Positions 18,005 through 28,236 of a stretch of DNA of 64,000 nt are shown here, piece after piece. The notes below the pieces were generated by a model. It worked only from the letters and a program-made list of their open reading frames with translations, did not search any database and was not told the DNA's origin. Both the position numbers and the translations under genes were made by a program. Every line of letters starts with the position of its first letter. The stretch's first letter is position 1. This stretch comes from Mycolicibacterium confluentis (lineage in GTDB: Bacteria; Actinomycetota; Actinomycetes; Mycobacteriales; Mycobacteriaceae), in NCBI RefSeq assembly GCF_010729895.1, contig NZ_AP022612.1:5704001-5768000 (forward strand), in the 5' to 3' direction.

Positions 18005-19048
18005 GTGGACCTGCCTGTGCTGCCACCCGTTGAGCCCATGCTGGCCAAGGCGCAGACGAAGGTGCCGACCGACACGGGGGTCTGGTCATTCGAACCCAAA
18101 TGGGACGGCTTCCGCGCGCTGGTCTTCCGGGACGGCGACGACGTGGTGCTGCTGTCGCGCAGCGGCAAGGATCTGGGCCGGTACTTCCCCGAGGTCGTCG
18201 AGGCGGTGCGCGATGAACTCGCCGACCGGTGTGTGCTCGACGGCGAGATCGTGGTGCCGCGGGACTTCGGCGGACGGACCCGGCTGGACTGGGAGTCCTT
18301 GAGTCAGCGGATCCATCCCGCGCAGAGCCGCGTCGACAGGCTCGCCAGGGAAACCCCCGCGCACTTCATCGGTTTCGACGCTCTGGCCATCGGCGACCGG
18401 TCACTGCTCGCGGAGCCGTTCACGACGCGGCGCCAAGCACTGCGCGACGGTGTCGAGGAGAAGACCTGGTGTCACGTCACCCGGACCACCGAGGACCCCG
18501 CAGTCGGCGCGCAGTGGCTGCAGGAGTTCGAGGGCGCCGGCCTGGACGGGGTGATTGCCAAGCGGCTCGACGGGTCGTACCTGCCGGGCAAGCGCGAGAT
18601 GGTGAAGGTCAAACACCACCGTGACGCCGACTGCGTGGCGATGGGGTACCGCATCCACAAGAGCGGGGAGGGTGTCGGGTCGATCCTTCTCGGCCTGTAC
18701 CGCGACGACGGCGAGCTGCAGATGGTCGGTGGCGCAGCGTCTTTCACCGCCAAGGCGCGACTGTCTCTGCTGGCCGATCTGGAACCGCTGCGGATCGGCG
18801 ACGACGTCCGCGACGGTGAACCGAGCCGGTGGAACTCCGCGGCGGACAAGCGCTGGATTCCGGTGCGTCCCGAGCGGGTCTGTGAGGTGGCCTATGACCA
18901 GATGGAGGGAAACGCTGGGGCGCAACGATTCCGGCACGCGGTGAAGTTCCTGCGCTGGCGCCCGGACCGCGATCCGGACAGCTGCACGTTCGCCCAACTG
19001 GACGTGCCCCTGAACTACGACCTGTCCGACGTGCTGGAGTCGCAATGA
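18005..19048 (+). CDS. ligC1: ATP-dependent DNA ligase LigC
   Basis: ATP-dependent DNA ligase, 347 aa, orthologous in context to M. tuberculosis Rv3731. Motif I FEPKWDGFR (catalytic Lys), DGEIVV, LDGVIAKRL and VKVKHHRDADCVA are all present, then an OB-fold with ERVCEVAYDQMEG. Start is GTG 18005, which has AAGGAG 6 nt upstream; an earlier frame start at 17975 lacks one. The stop overlaps the primase-polymerase gene (ATGATGG), so the pair forms a bicistronic repair module. Confidence 0.93.
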   Translation: MDLPVLPPVEPMLAKAQTKVPTDTGVWSFEPKWDGFRALVFRDGDDVVLLSRSGKDLGRYFPEVVEAVRDELADRCVLDGEIVVPRDFGGRTRLDWESLSQRIHPAQSRVDRLARETPAHFIGFDALAIGDRSLLAEPFTTRRQALRDGVEEKTWCHVTRTTEDPAVGAQWLQEFEGAGLDGVIAKRLDGSYLPGKREMVKVKHHRDADCVAMGYRIHKSGEGVGSILLGLYRDDGELQMVGGAASFTAKARLSLLADLEPLRIGDDVRDGEPSRWNSAADKRWIPVRPERVCEVAYDQMEGNAGAQRFRHAVKFLRWRPDRDPDSCTFAQLDVPLNYDLSDVLESQ

Positions 19049-20097
19049 TGGCAAGCAAGGCCGAAGAGATCGACGTCGACGGGGTTTCGGTGCGACTGAC
19101 CAACCGCGACAAACCATATTTCCCCAAACTCGGCGCTCAGGGCACCAAGGGTGTGCTCTTCGACTACTACCGCGCGGTCGCCGACCGGATGGTGGACCTG
19201 TTGCGGGACAGGCCGGTTCACCTGCAGCGCTTCCCGGACGGCATCGACGGCGAGGAGATCTATCAGAAGCGCGTGCCGCAGAAGCACCCCGAGTACCTGC
19301 ACACCTGTGTGGTGACCTTCCCCTCCGGGCGCACGGCCGACGCGCTCAAGATCGACCATGCCGCCGCGATCGCGTGGGCCGCACAGATGGGCACGGTGAC
19401 ACTGCATCCGTGGCCGGTGCGCTGTGCGGACACCGAACATCCCGACGAACTGCGCATCGACCTCGACCCGCAGCCCGGCACGGGATTCAGGGAGGCTCGC
19501 AGCGTCGCCGTCGACGTCCTCAAACCCCTACTCGACGAACTGGGTCTGCGCGGCTACCCCAAGACCTCCGGCGGGCGTGGTGTGCACGTCTTCATCCCGA
19601 TCACCCCCGATTGGGACTTCATCGAGGTGCGTCGCGCAGGCATCGCGCTGGCTCGCGAACTCGAGCGACGGGCGCCAGAGGCCGTGACCACGTCGTGGTG
19701 GAAGGAGGAGCGAGGCGAGCGGATCTTCATCGACTTCAACCAGAACGCCCGCGACCGCACGATGGCGTCGCCGTACTCGGTGCGCCGGACCCAGATCGCG
19801 ACGGTGTCGACGCCGCTGACCTGGGCCGAGGTCGGCGACGCCGATCCCGATGACTACACCATGCTGACGGTGCCCGGCATTGTCGCCAAGCGGCACGATC
19901 CGTGGGCCGGCATCGACGAGCACCGGCAGTCGCTGCAACCGCTGCTGGACATGGTCGCCGCCGACGAGGAGCGCGGTCTCGGGGACCTGCCGTATCCGCC
20001 GAGCTACCCGAAGATGCCGGGCGAACCGCCGCGCGTGCAGCCGAGTAAGAAGGTGGCCGCGCACTGGGATGAGGACGGCAACCCCGTCGGTAAGTGA
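19045..20097 (+). CDS. Primase-polymerase Prim-PolC (LigD PolDom-like)
   Basis: Stand-alone archaeo-eukaryotic primase-type polymerase, 350 aa, related to the polymerase domain of LigD and to Rv3730c. It makes short gap-filling DNA/RNA extensions that LigC can seal. Active-site motifs: LRIDLDPQPG (two catalytic Asp), TSGGRGVHVFIPI (His), IFIDFNQNARDRTMASPYSV (third Asp). ATG 19045 overlaps the ligC1 stop. Its last residues are poorly ordered (PSKKVAAHWDEDGNPVGK). Confidence 0.92.
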   Translation: MMASKAEEIDVDGVSVRLTNRDKPYFPKLGAQGTKGVLFDYYRAVADRMVDLLRDRPVHLQRFPDGIDGEEIYQKRVPQKHPEYLHTCVVTFPSGRTADALKIDHAAAIAWAAQMGTVTLHPWPVRCADTEHPDELRIDLDPQPGTGFREARSVAVDVLKPLLDELGLRGYPKTSGGRGVHVFIPITPDWDFIEVRRAGIALARELERRAPEAVTTSWWKEERGERIFIDFNQNARDRTMASPYSVRRTQIATVSTPLTWAEVGDADPDDYTMLTVPGIVAKRHDPWAGIDEHRQSLQPLLDMVAADEERGLGDLPYPPSYPKMPGEPPRVQPSKKVAAHWDEDGNPVGK

Positions 20098-20120
20098 GCG
20101 TCCGCGCCTGGAGGCGACGC

Positions 20121-20177
20121 CGAGTTCGACACCAGGGCTGCGCGGAGACGAGCAGCACAACCCTGGTGTCGAACTCG
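20121..20177. terminator. Bidirectional hairpin between convergent genes
   Basis: Perfect 17-bp inverted repeat, CGAGTTCGACACCAGGG at 20121-20137 and its complement at 20161-20177, with a 23-nt loop. It lies between the converging 3' ends of Prim-PolC and the protease gene. No U-run follows, as is common in mycobacteria. Confidence 0.6.
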
Positions 20178-20183
20178 CGACTG

Positions 20184-21239
20184 CTAGCTGACCGGGCCCG
20201 CCGTCAACGTGACCTTGCCGTTGAACGGCGTGCCCGAGCGGTCGATCCAGTTCACGTCGATGACGTTGCCCGGGTAGCGCTGATCGAGAAGGTCGGTGAG
20301 GTCGTTGGCGGACCTGATGGGCACACCGTCGATGCTCATGATGGTGTCGCCGGCCCGCAGTCCCGCGAGATCCGCCGGACCCCCGCGCAGCAGCGACCGG
20401 ATCGGAAGACCGCCGGAACGGCTGCGACCGTTGGCGTCGATTCCGATGCCGAGCATGGCCGACGGGCCGATGTGCACCTCGGCCGAACCGGCACCGGAAC
20501 GGATCTGGTTGGCGATGTCCAGCGCCCGGTTGATCGGGATCGCATAGCCCTGACCGCCCGGTTCGGACTCACCGTCGAGGCGGAAGTTGATCGTCGCCGC
20601 GGCGTTCATGCCGACGACCTGGCCGGCGCTGTTGACCAGTGCACCGCCCGAGTCACCCGAGCGGAGGTTGGTCGACGACTCGATCAGGCCGCGGAGTGAG
20701 TGCGAGCTTCCGGTCAGTTCATCCTCAGCGCTGATGGTCTTCGCGAGTGCCGTCACCGAGCCCTGCTCGTGGGTCAGCGGGGCGCCGGTGCCGTTGGCGT
20801 TGCCGAGGGTGATGACCGGTTCGCCGAGGGCCACCGTGTTGGAGTCGCCCAGCGGTGCCGTCGCCAACCCGCCCGCACCGCGCAGACGCAGCAGCGCGAC
20901 GTCGTCGTCGCGGTCGTAACCCAGGACGTCGGCGTCGAACACCTGACCCGTGGCCAGCGTCGCTCGGATGCTGTTGGCGCCCTGCACCACGTGATGGTTG
21001 GTCAGCACGTCGCCCTCGGGGGACAGCACGATCCCGGTGCCGTTGCCGATGATGCCCTGGAAGTCGTTCATCGTCGTGATCTGCACCAGGCTCTGTTCGA
21101 CCTGCGCGATCACGGCCCCGGCGTCCAGCGGCGCGGCGGTCGCGGCACCCGGCTGCGTCAGCGGCGCAACCAGGGCAAGCAGCAGTGCGGAGAGCACGCA
21201 CAGCGCCGCCCGGGAGGTTCGTCGGATCACAGCCATCAC
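20184..21239 (-). CDS. Secreted S1C serine protease with PDZ domain (PepA/Mtb32A-like)
   Basis: Exported trypsin-like protease, 351 aa, GTG 21239 or ATG 21236. Signal peptide with core ALCVLSALLLALVAPL and likely cleavage after ATAAP. Catalytic triad: VLTNHHVV (His), RDDDVALLRL (Asp), SGDSGGALV (Ser). A C-terminal PDZ domain spans ~255-345 (LRGGPADLAGLRAGDTIMSI, DGVPIRSANDLTDLL). The sequence reads closely on the Mtb32A/PepA (Rv0125) pattern, such as LGYDRDDDVALLRLRGAGGL. Likely role in cell-envelope protein quality control. Confidence 0.88.
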   Translation of the reverse strand: MMAVIRRTSRAALCVLSALLLALVAPLTQPGAATAAPLDAGAVIAQVEQSLVQITTMNDFQGIIGNGTGIVLSPEGDVLTNHHVVQGANSIRATLATGQVFDADVLGYDRDDDVALLRLRGAGGLATAPLGDSNTVALGEPVITLGNANGTGAPLTHEQGSVTALAKTISAEDELTGSSHSLRGLIESSTNLRSGDSGGALVNSAGQVVGMNAAATINFRLDGESEPGGQGYAIPINRALDIANQIRSGAGSAEVHIGPSAMLGIGIDANGRSRSGGLPIRSLLRGGPADLAGLRAGDTIMSIDGVPIRSANDLTDLLDQRYPGNVIDVNWIDRSGTPFNGKVTLTAGPVS

Positions 21240-21308
21240 TTGCCTCTCGGCGAAAAGGATCGGTTCGTTACCTCTATATTGCCTGGCAGCGCCGAATTCA
21301 ACCCGAGC

Positions 21309-22382
21309 TCAGCCCGCGACGACCCCTCGCGGCAGGATCAGCGGCAGATCGGTGTACGTCACGATGCCCGGCGGTGCTGCCACGACGGCCGGGATGGCGT
21401 TCAGCGGCGGAGTCGCGGTCATGATGTGCCCGAGCACCATGAACTCCTCGAGCGTGGTGGCCTCGAAGTCCGGCGGCGGCAGGAATCCGACCTTCATGGT
21501 CACCGTGGGCCGACCGGCCACCTCGATGACCCAGCCGTCCTGCTCGATCTGCCAGTCCGGTTCCAGGGTCTGGCCCTTGCGCCAGCGGACGTTGATCTCG
21601 ACGCGGGTCTGACCGGCGACGATGCCCTTCCAACTGGCGTAGACACCGGCCACGCATCCCGCCGGGATGGTCCAGGAGCCGAGGTCGAGGTCCTCAGTCG
21701 TCTGCGCGTACTCAGCGTCGCAGCGCACCTCGTCGAGTTCGAGGCCCAGCGCGTCGGCGACCATCCGGACGGCCTCGCCGAACACGCCGGTGCCGTGAGC
21801 GGTCATGGCCTGCAGGTCGGGACTGTCGATGGGCTGTCCGAAGCCGACGGGCTTCTCGGTCGCCGGGGAGTCGTAGAACGTGGTGTCGGCGGCCTCGTTG
21901 ACGGTGATGCATTCGACCCGGTCGCAGATGCCCGCCGCCACGATCGACAGCTGGTTGACGTAGCCGGGGCTGATACCGGACCCGAACATGCTGGACCCGC
22001 CGCGCTGACAGGCCTGCTCGATCCGCTCGCGGCCGTCGCCCTGGTTGTGGCCCGTGATGAACGAGGCCGTGGCCACGACGTTGACGCCGGCCTCGAGGAT
22101 GCGAACCAGTTCATCGACGTCGATCCACATCGGGTTGTAGACGACGACGTCGGGCTTGCGCGCCAGCAGTTCATCGATGTCGTTGGTCGCGGTGACGCCC
22201 AGCGGTTCGATGTCCGCGAGTTCACCGACGTCGCGGCCCACTTTGTCGGGGGACCAGGCGTAGCAGCCGATCAGGTCGAGGGTCGGATTCTTGGCGATCG
22301 CCGCGACGGAACTCTTGCCGACATTGCCGGTGGTCCACTGCACGACGCGATACTGGCGGGAATTTGAGGAGGCGTTGAGCAC
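21309..22382 (-). CDS. DapB-like NAD(P)H-dependent oxidoreductase
   Basis: Protein of 357 aa with an N-terminal Rossmann fold (VVQWTTGNVGKSSVAAIAKN) and a domain resembling dihydrodipicolinate reductase; it belongs to a large mycobacterial family annotated that way but probably not acting in lysine synthesis, since it lacks the DapB active-site signature. Start GTG 22382, which has a -10-like TATGCT 6 nt upstream, suggesting a leaderless mRNA. The substrate is unknown; related enzymes act on amino-acid or amine derivatives. Confidence 0.82.
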   Translation of the reverse strand: MLNASSNSRQYRVVQWTTGNVGKSSVAAIAKNPTLDLIGCYAWSPDKVGRDVGELADIEPLGVTATNDIDELLARKPDVVVYNPMWIDVDELVRILEAGVNVVATASFITGHNQGDGRERIEQACQRGGSSMFGSGISPGYVNQLSIVAAGICDRVECITVNEAADTTFYDSPATEKPVGFGQPIDSPDLQAMTAHGTGVFGEAVRMVADALGLELDEVRCDAEYAQTTEDLDLGSWTIPAGCVAGVYASWKGIVAGQTRVEINVRWRKGQTLEPDWQIEQDGWVIEVAGRPTVTMKVGFLPPPDFEATTLEEFMVLGHIMTATPPLNAIPAVVAAPPGIVTYTDLPLILPRGVVAG

Positions 22383-22388
22383 TCGCTC

Positions 22389-22394
22389 AGCATA
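22389..22394 (-). promoter_or_regulatory. -10 hexamer for leaderless DapB-like gene
   Basis: TATGCT, 6-nt spacer, then GTG start. No ribosome site is present. Same layout as at several other genes in this window. Confidence 0.45.
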
Positions 22395-22436
22395 GGAGTC
22401 CGCCCGCGGTCCCGGGCCGAAATCAGTTAGATGTAC

Positions 22437-23162
22437 TCAGTTCTTGGCGTCGGCGTTCTTGCTGGGCCGGCGGTTGCGCAGGCCGCGCTTGGACACCGGG
22501 GCGGAGGAGTCCTCGTCGGCAGAGTCGTCGGCGGGTTCATCGGCGACCTCGGTGCCAGCCGCGTCCTCGGGGGCGTCGGCGGCGTTGGTGTCGGCGACCG
22601 TCTCCTCGGCGTCATCAGCGGCATCCGCGACGTCGGCGGACTCGTCCGCGACGACGGAATCGTCGGCGCCGTCCCCCGCATCCTCGGCCGGTGCCGACGC
22701 GGATTTGTGCTCGAGTTTGAGCGGCTTGGGCGCGGGTGGCGGCAGCTCGGCGGCATAGGCCAGGTGGAAGGCCGTCGCACCCAGCAGGGCCAACGCCGCG
22801 GCGGCGCCGTAGATGGCGAACAGTCCCCGCCCGAAGGAGTCGAGATCCAGCCAGATCTCGGCGATCGCGGTCCCGATGATCAACGTGGCGGCCGCGACAT
22901 GGCCGACGATCGACCACACGCGCAGGGCCAGGGCCAGCTTGGGCACTCCGAACTCGGGCCTGCTGGTCTTGACGTACGTCAGCACCACAGGAATCGCGGC
23001 CGAGGCCAACACCAGGCCGGTGACGATCCGGCCCGCGGTGCCCACGCCGTGCGGCCAGGTGCCGAGCAGTTCCCACCAGCGTGGAAGCACGAAGATGAAG
23101 TAGAGGACGGCCGCGGCCAGAAAAGCGAGCGAATGCCAGGTCACCGCGATGCCGCGCCGCAT
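22437..23162 (-). CDS. lucA: LucA-like membrane protein (Rv3723 ortholog)
   Basis: Membrane protein of 241 aa with four to five helices in the first 150 residues (HSLAFLAAAVLYFIFVLP; IVTGLVLASAAIPVVLTYV; IVGHVAAATLIIGTAIAEI; LFAIYGAAAALALLGAT) and an acidic Ala/Asp/Glu tail ending in basic residues. Its place next to tRNA-Ser, 4.5S RNA and aspC matches Rv3723 (LucA), which stabilises Mce1 and Mce4 importers for fatty-acid and cholesterol uptake. Start ATG 23162 has AAGGAGG upstream. A longer frame would overlap the tRNA. Orthology is inferred from synteny and topology. Confidence 0.72.
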   Translation of the reverse strand: MRRGIAVTWHSLAFLAAAVLYFIFVLPRWWELLGTWPHGVGTAGRIVTGLVLASAAIPVVLTYVKTSRPEFGVPKLALALRVWSIVGHVAAATLIIGTAIAEIWLDLDSFGRGLFAIYGAAAALALLGATAFHLAYAAELPPPAPKPLKLEHKSASAPAEDAGDGADDSVVADESADVADAADDAEETVADTNAADAPEDAAGTEVADEPADDSADEDSSAPVSKRGLRNRRPSKNADAKN

Positions 23163-23204
23163 ACCCCTCCTTGGGTCGCTCACGTGGGTCCGGGGTGCCG
23201 ATGA

Positions 23205-24815
<1,611 letters not shown>

Positions 24816-24841
24816 GCCGCGAGCCTGTCCGACGCACTCGG

Positions 24842-24847
24842 TACCCT
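24842..24847 (+). promoter_or_regulatory. -10 hexamer for leaderless dnaX
   Basis: TACCCT followed by 6 nt and the GTG start of dnaX; no ribosome site. Suggests that dnaX mRNA begins at its start codon. Confidence 0.5.
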
Positions 24848-24853
24848 GCTTCC

Positions 24854-26851
24854 GTGGCTCTCTACCGCAAGTATCGGCCGGCAACCTTCGCCGAAGTCGT
24901 GGGACAGGAGCACGTCACTGCGCCGCTGTGCACCGCGCTGGAGGCCGGGCGCATCAACCACGCCTACCTGTTCTCGGGTCCCCGCGGCTGCGGCAAGACG
25001 TCGTCGGCGCGCATCCTGGCCCGCTCCCTCAACTGTGAGCAGGGGCCGACACCGACACCGTGCGGCACGTGCGACTCGTGTGTGGCCCTCGCGCCCAACG
25101 GCCCCGGCAACGTCGACGTCGTCGAGTTGGACGCGGCCAGCCACGGCGGCGTGGATGACACGCGTGAACTGCGTGACCGGGCGTTCTACGCCCCCGCGCA
25201 GTCGCGGTACCGCATCTTCATCATCGATGAGGCGCACATGGTCACCACGGCGGGCTTCAACGCCCTGCTCAAGATCGTGGAAGAGCCACCCGAGCACCTG
25301 ATCTTCGTGTTCGCCACCACCGAACCCGAGAAGGTCCTGCCGACCATCCGGTCGCGGACGCATCACTACCCGTTCCGGCTGCTGGCCCCGCGCACCATGC
25401 GCAGCCTCATCGAGAAGATCACCGCCTCCGAGGACGTCCGCGTCGACGACGCGGTGTATCCGCTGGTGATCCGCGCGGGTGGCGGCTCTCCGCGTGACAC
25501 CCTCAGCGTTCTCGACCAGCTGCTGGCCGGGGCCGAGGGCAACCATGTCGCCTACCAGCGCGCGCTGTCGCTGCTGGGCGCCACCGACGTCGCCCTCATC
25601 GACGACGCGGTCGAGTCCCTGGCCGCCGGAGATGCCGCAGCGTTGTTCGGTGCTGTCGAGTCGGTGATCGACGCCGGCCATGACCCTCGCCGGTTCGCGA
25701 TGGACCTCCTCGAACGTTTCCGCGATCTGCTGGTGCTGCAGGCCGTGCCCGACGCGGTGACCCGCGGCGTCGTCGACGCGCCCGAGGATGAGCTGGAGAA
25801 GATGCGGGGTCAGGCCACTCGGATCGGGCCGGGGACGCTGACTCGGTACGCCGAAGTCGTGCACGCCGGCCTGGGTGAGATGCGCGGCGCAACCGCCCCG
25901 CGTCTGCTGCTCGAGGTGGTGTGCGCGCGTCTGCTGCTGCCGTCGGCCAGCGACACCGAGGCCGCGCTGCTGCAGCGGGTCGAGCGCATCGAGACGCGCC
26001 TGGACATGTCGATCCCGGCCGCCGAGGCTGGGCAGGGGGCTCCCGCGGCGCGCGCGCCAAAGCAGTTCGTTCGCAAGACGCAGCAGCCCGCGGCACCGGC
26101 AGCACCTGAACCCGAACCCGAGGCAGCGGCACCGCCGCCACCCGAGCCGCCGCGGGTTGAGCCCGTTGCGCGGCCCGAGCCGGTGGCCCGGCCCGAGCCC
26201 GTCGAGCGTCCAGAACCTGTGGCACGTCCGGAGCCCGCGCGCCCGGAACCTGTGGCACCCCCGGAACCTGTGGCACGCCCAGCGGCACCGCGGCCTTCCT
26301 TCACACCGCCGGCACCGGCAGCCACACCGGCTCCCGCTCCCGCGCCGCCGCCGGTCCCCGCGGCCGCACCGGCCCCCGCGGCTGCCGCGGTCGGTCAGCC
26401 CAACGCCGCCGCCGTCCGCAGCATGTGGCCCACGGTGCGCGAGAAGGTGCGCAACCTGCGCCGGCCCACCGACGTGATGCTCGACGGCGCCACGGTGCTC
26501 GCGGTCGAGGGCGACGTGTTGGTGCTCAGCCATCCGGCGGCCCCATTGGCCAAGCGGCTCAACGAAGAACGCAACGTCGAGATCATCCGCGAGGCGCTGC
26601 GCGACGCACTCGGGGTGAACTGGCGGGTGCGCTGCGAGGCTGGCGGCACCTACGCCGCTCCGCCCGAATCCGCTTCTGCCGCAGCCCCTGTCGCTGCTCC
26701 GCCCCCGCCGGTGGACGCCCGCAGCGAGGAGGAGTCCATGCTCGCCGAGGCCGCCGAGGAGCCCGTCGACGCGGGCCCGCGGCGCGACCCCGAAGAGGTG
26801 GCGCTGGAACTGCTGCAGAGCGAGTTGGGCGCCCGCAAGATCGAGGGCTGA
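24854..26851 (+). CDS. dnaX: DNA polymerase III subunit gamma/tau
   Basis: Clamp-loader ATPase that joins the polymerase cores at the replication fork, 665 aa. Walker A GPRGCGKTSSARIL, a zinc module from CEQGPTPTPCGTCDSC, Walker B FIIDEAHMV, sensor FVFATTEPEKVLPTIRSRTH. After ~residue 390 comes a Pro/Ala-rich linker with many PEPVARPEP-type repeats (~395-510), then a tau-specific C-terminal domain (MWPTVREKVRNLRRPTDVML). Start GTG 24854. Syntenic with Rv3721c. Confidence 0.95.
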   Translation: MALYRKYRPATFAEVVGQEHVTAPLCTALEAGRINHAYLFSGPRGCGKTSSARILARSLNCEQGPTPTPCGTCDSCVALAPNGPGNVDVVELDAASHGGVDDTRELRDRAFYAPAQSRYRIFIIDEAHMVTTAGFNALLKIVEEPPEHLIFVFATTEPEKVLPTIRSRTHHYPFRLLAPRTMRSLIEKITASEDVRVDDAVYPLVIRAGGGSPRDTLSVLDQLLAGAEGNHVAYQRALSLLGATDVALIDDAVESLAAGDAAALFGAVESVIDAGHDPRRFAMDLLERFRDLLVLQAVPDAVTRGVVDAPEDELEKMRGQATRIGPGTLTRYAEVVHAGLGEMRGATAPRLLLEVVCARLLLPSASDTEAALLQRVERIETRLDMSIPAAEAGQGAPAARAPKQFVRKTQQPAAPAAPEPEPEAAAPPPPEPPRVEPVARPEPVARPEPVERPEPVARPEPARPEPVAPPEPVARPAAPRPSFTPPAPAATPAPAPAPPPVPAAAPAPAAAAVGQPNAAAVRSMWPTVREKVRNLRRPTDVMLDGATVLAVEGDVLVLSHPAAPLAKRLNEERNVEIIREALRDALGVNWRVRCEAGGTYAAPPESASAAAPVAAPPPPVDARSEEESMLAEAAEEPVDAGPRRDPEEVALELLQSELGARKIEG

Positions 26852-26922
26852 CACGCTTTTCCGCGGTGCCGGGCGGCGTACGCCTTTCGTCGGCGAGCAT
26901 CAACCCCGCACTCGGCGACCCG

Positions 26923-28236
26923 TCAGGCCCGCCACCACGGTCGCAGCGGCAACCCGCCGTCGCGGCCCTTCTCATCGAGCTTGACGGCCAACACCTGGTG
27001 CAGCTGAATGATATTGGTCTCGAATCCCAGCCGTGAGCCCGCCATGTAGAGGCCCCACACCTTGGCGGTCGGCAACCCGACCTCCTCGACGGCCTCGTCC
27101 CAATGCTCGACCAGGTTGCGGCACCAGTCCCGCAGGGTCATGGCGTAGTGGTGGCGCAGGTTCTCCTCGTGCACCACCTCGAGGCCGACGTCCTGGGCCT
27201 CGGTGATGATGCGGCCTGACCCGGTGAGCTCCCCGTCTGGGAAGACGTAGCGGTCGATGAATCCGCCCGCGTTGGCGTTCGACCGGTTGTCGGGTCGGGT
27301 GATGCAGTGGTTGAGCAGCAGTGCGCCCGGGCGCATCTTGGACTGCAGGAAGCCGAAGTACGACGGATAGTTGTGCACGCCAATGTGTTCGGTGAGTCCG
27401 ATTGAGGACACCGCGTCGAATTCGGACTCGCGCACGTCGCGGTAGTCCGAATGACGCACCTCGGCCAGGTCGCCGAGTCCCTCGTCGGCGATGGCCTGCC
27501 GAGCCCAGGACGCCTGCTCAGCCGACAGCGTCACGCCGACCGTCTGAACGCCCTGCCGGGCGGCGTAGCGCACCATGCCGCCCCAACCGCATCCCACGTC
27601 GAGGAGGCGATCGCCCGGCTTGAGACGCAGCTTCTCGAACACCAGGCGGTACTTGTTGTCCTGGGCCTCCTCGAGCGAGGCGTCGTCGTTCGGATAGCAC
27701 GCGCACGTGTAGGTCATCGACGGCCCAAGCACCCACTCGTAGAACCTGTTCGAGACGTCGTAGTGGTGATGGATGGCCTCGGCGTCACGAGTCCTGCTGT
27801 GCCGGATCCCCTCGGCGATCCGCCGCCACCGGGGGAGGGCCTCCTGCGGAGGCGGAGCGATGGGCTTGAGGTGCTCGATGCCGATCGAGCGCACGATCTG
27901 CGCCAGCACTCGCGCCGGCGGACGCCTGAAGTCCAACTGGTGCGCCAGAGCGCGCAGCAGGTCGTACGGATCCCCCGGATGCACGCCGTAGGGTTCGAGA
28001 TCACCCGACACATAGGCCCGGGCCAGGCCCAGATCTCCAGGCGCGGTGGCCAGGTAGGTGGTGCCGCGCGGGGTCAGCAGATTCAACCCGAGACTGGCGT
28101 CCTGCGGGCCGGCAGTGCTGCCGTCGTAAGCCGCGAACTTCAGCGGCATCTCACTGCCCGCGGTGAAGATCTCGAGGATCTCCGCCAGGCCCAGTTTGCC
28201 GGTCCTGATCAGTGGCTGTTCTTTGAACGTGGTCAT
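26923..28236 (-). CDS. SAM-dependent fatty-acid methyltransferase (CFA-synthase family)
   Basis: Cyclopropane-fatty-acid-synthase-like enzyme, 437 aa, which methylates unsaturated acyl chains using SAM. SAM site LLDVGCGWGGMVRYAARQG; family signatures HHHYDVSNRFYEWVLGPSMT, YTCACYPND and GLTEHIGVHNYPSYF. It overlaps the FAD-oxidase stop by ATGA, making a two-gene unit equivalent to Rv3720-Rv3719. By analogy with the tmsB/tmsA (ufaA1/Rv0449c) pair, the methyltransferase makes a methylene lipid that the oxidase-type partner reduces to a 10-methyl branched lipid; the exact product here is inferred. Confidence 0.88.
   Translation of the reverse strand: MTTFKEQPLIRTGKLGLAEILEIFTAGSEMPLKFAAYDGSTAGPQDASLGLNLLTPRGTTYLATAPGDLGLARAYVSGDLEPYGVHPGDPYDLLRALAHQLDFRRPPARVLAQIVRSIGIEHLKPIAPPPQEALPRWRRIAEGIRHSRTRDAEAIHHHYDVSNRFYEWVLGPSMTYTCACYPNDDASLEEAQDNKYRLVFEKLRLKPGDRLLDVGCGWGGMVRYAARQGVQTVGVTLSAEQASWARQAIADEGLGDLAEVRHSDYRDVRESEFDAVSSIGLTEHIGVHNYPSYFGFLQSKMRPGALLLNHCITRPDNRSNANAGGFIDRYVFPDGELTGSGRIITEAQDVGLEVVHEENLRHHYAMTLRDWCRNLVEHWDEAVEEVGLPTAKVWGLYMAGSRLGFETNIIQLHQVLAVKLDEKGRDGGLPLRPWWRA

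Noticed and set aside
20700..22367. 555-codon plus-strand frame opposite the protease and DapB-like gene
   Set aside because: It spans the opposite strand of two unrelated genes and has shadow-type amino-acid composition (R/G/H/V-rich).
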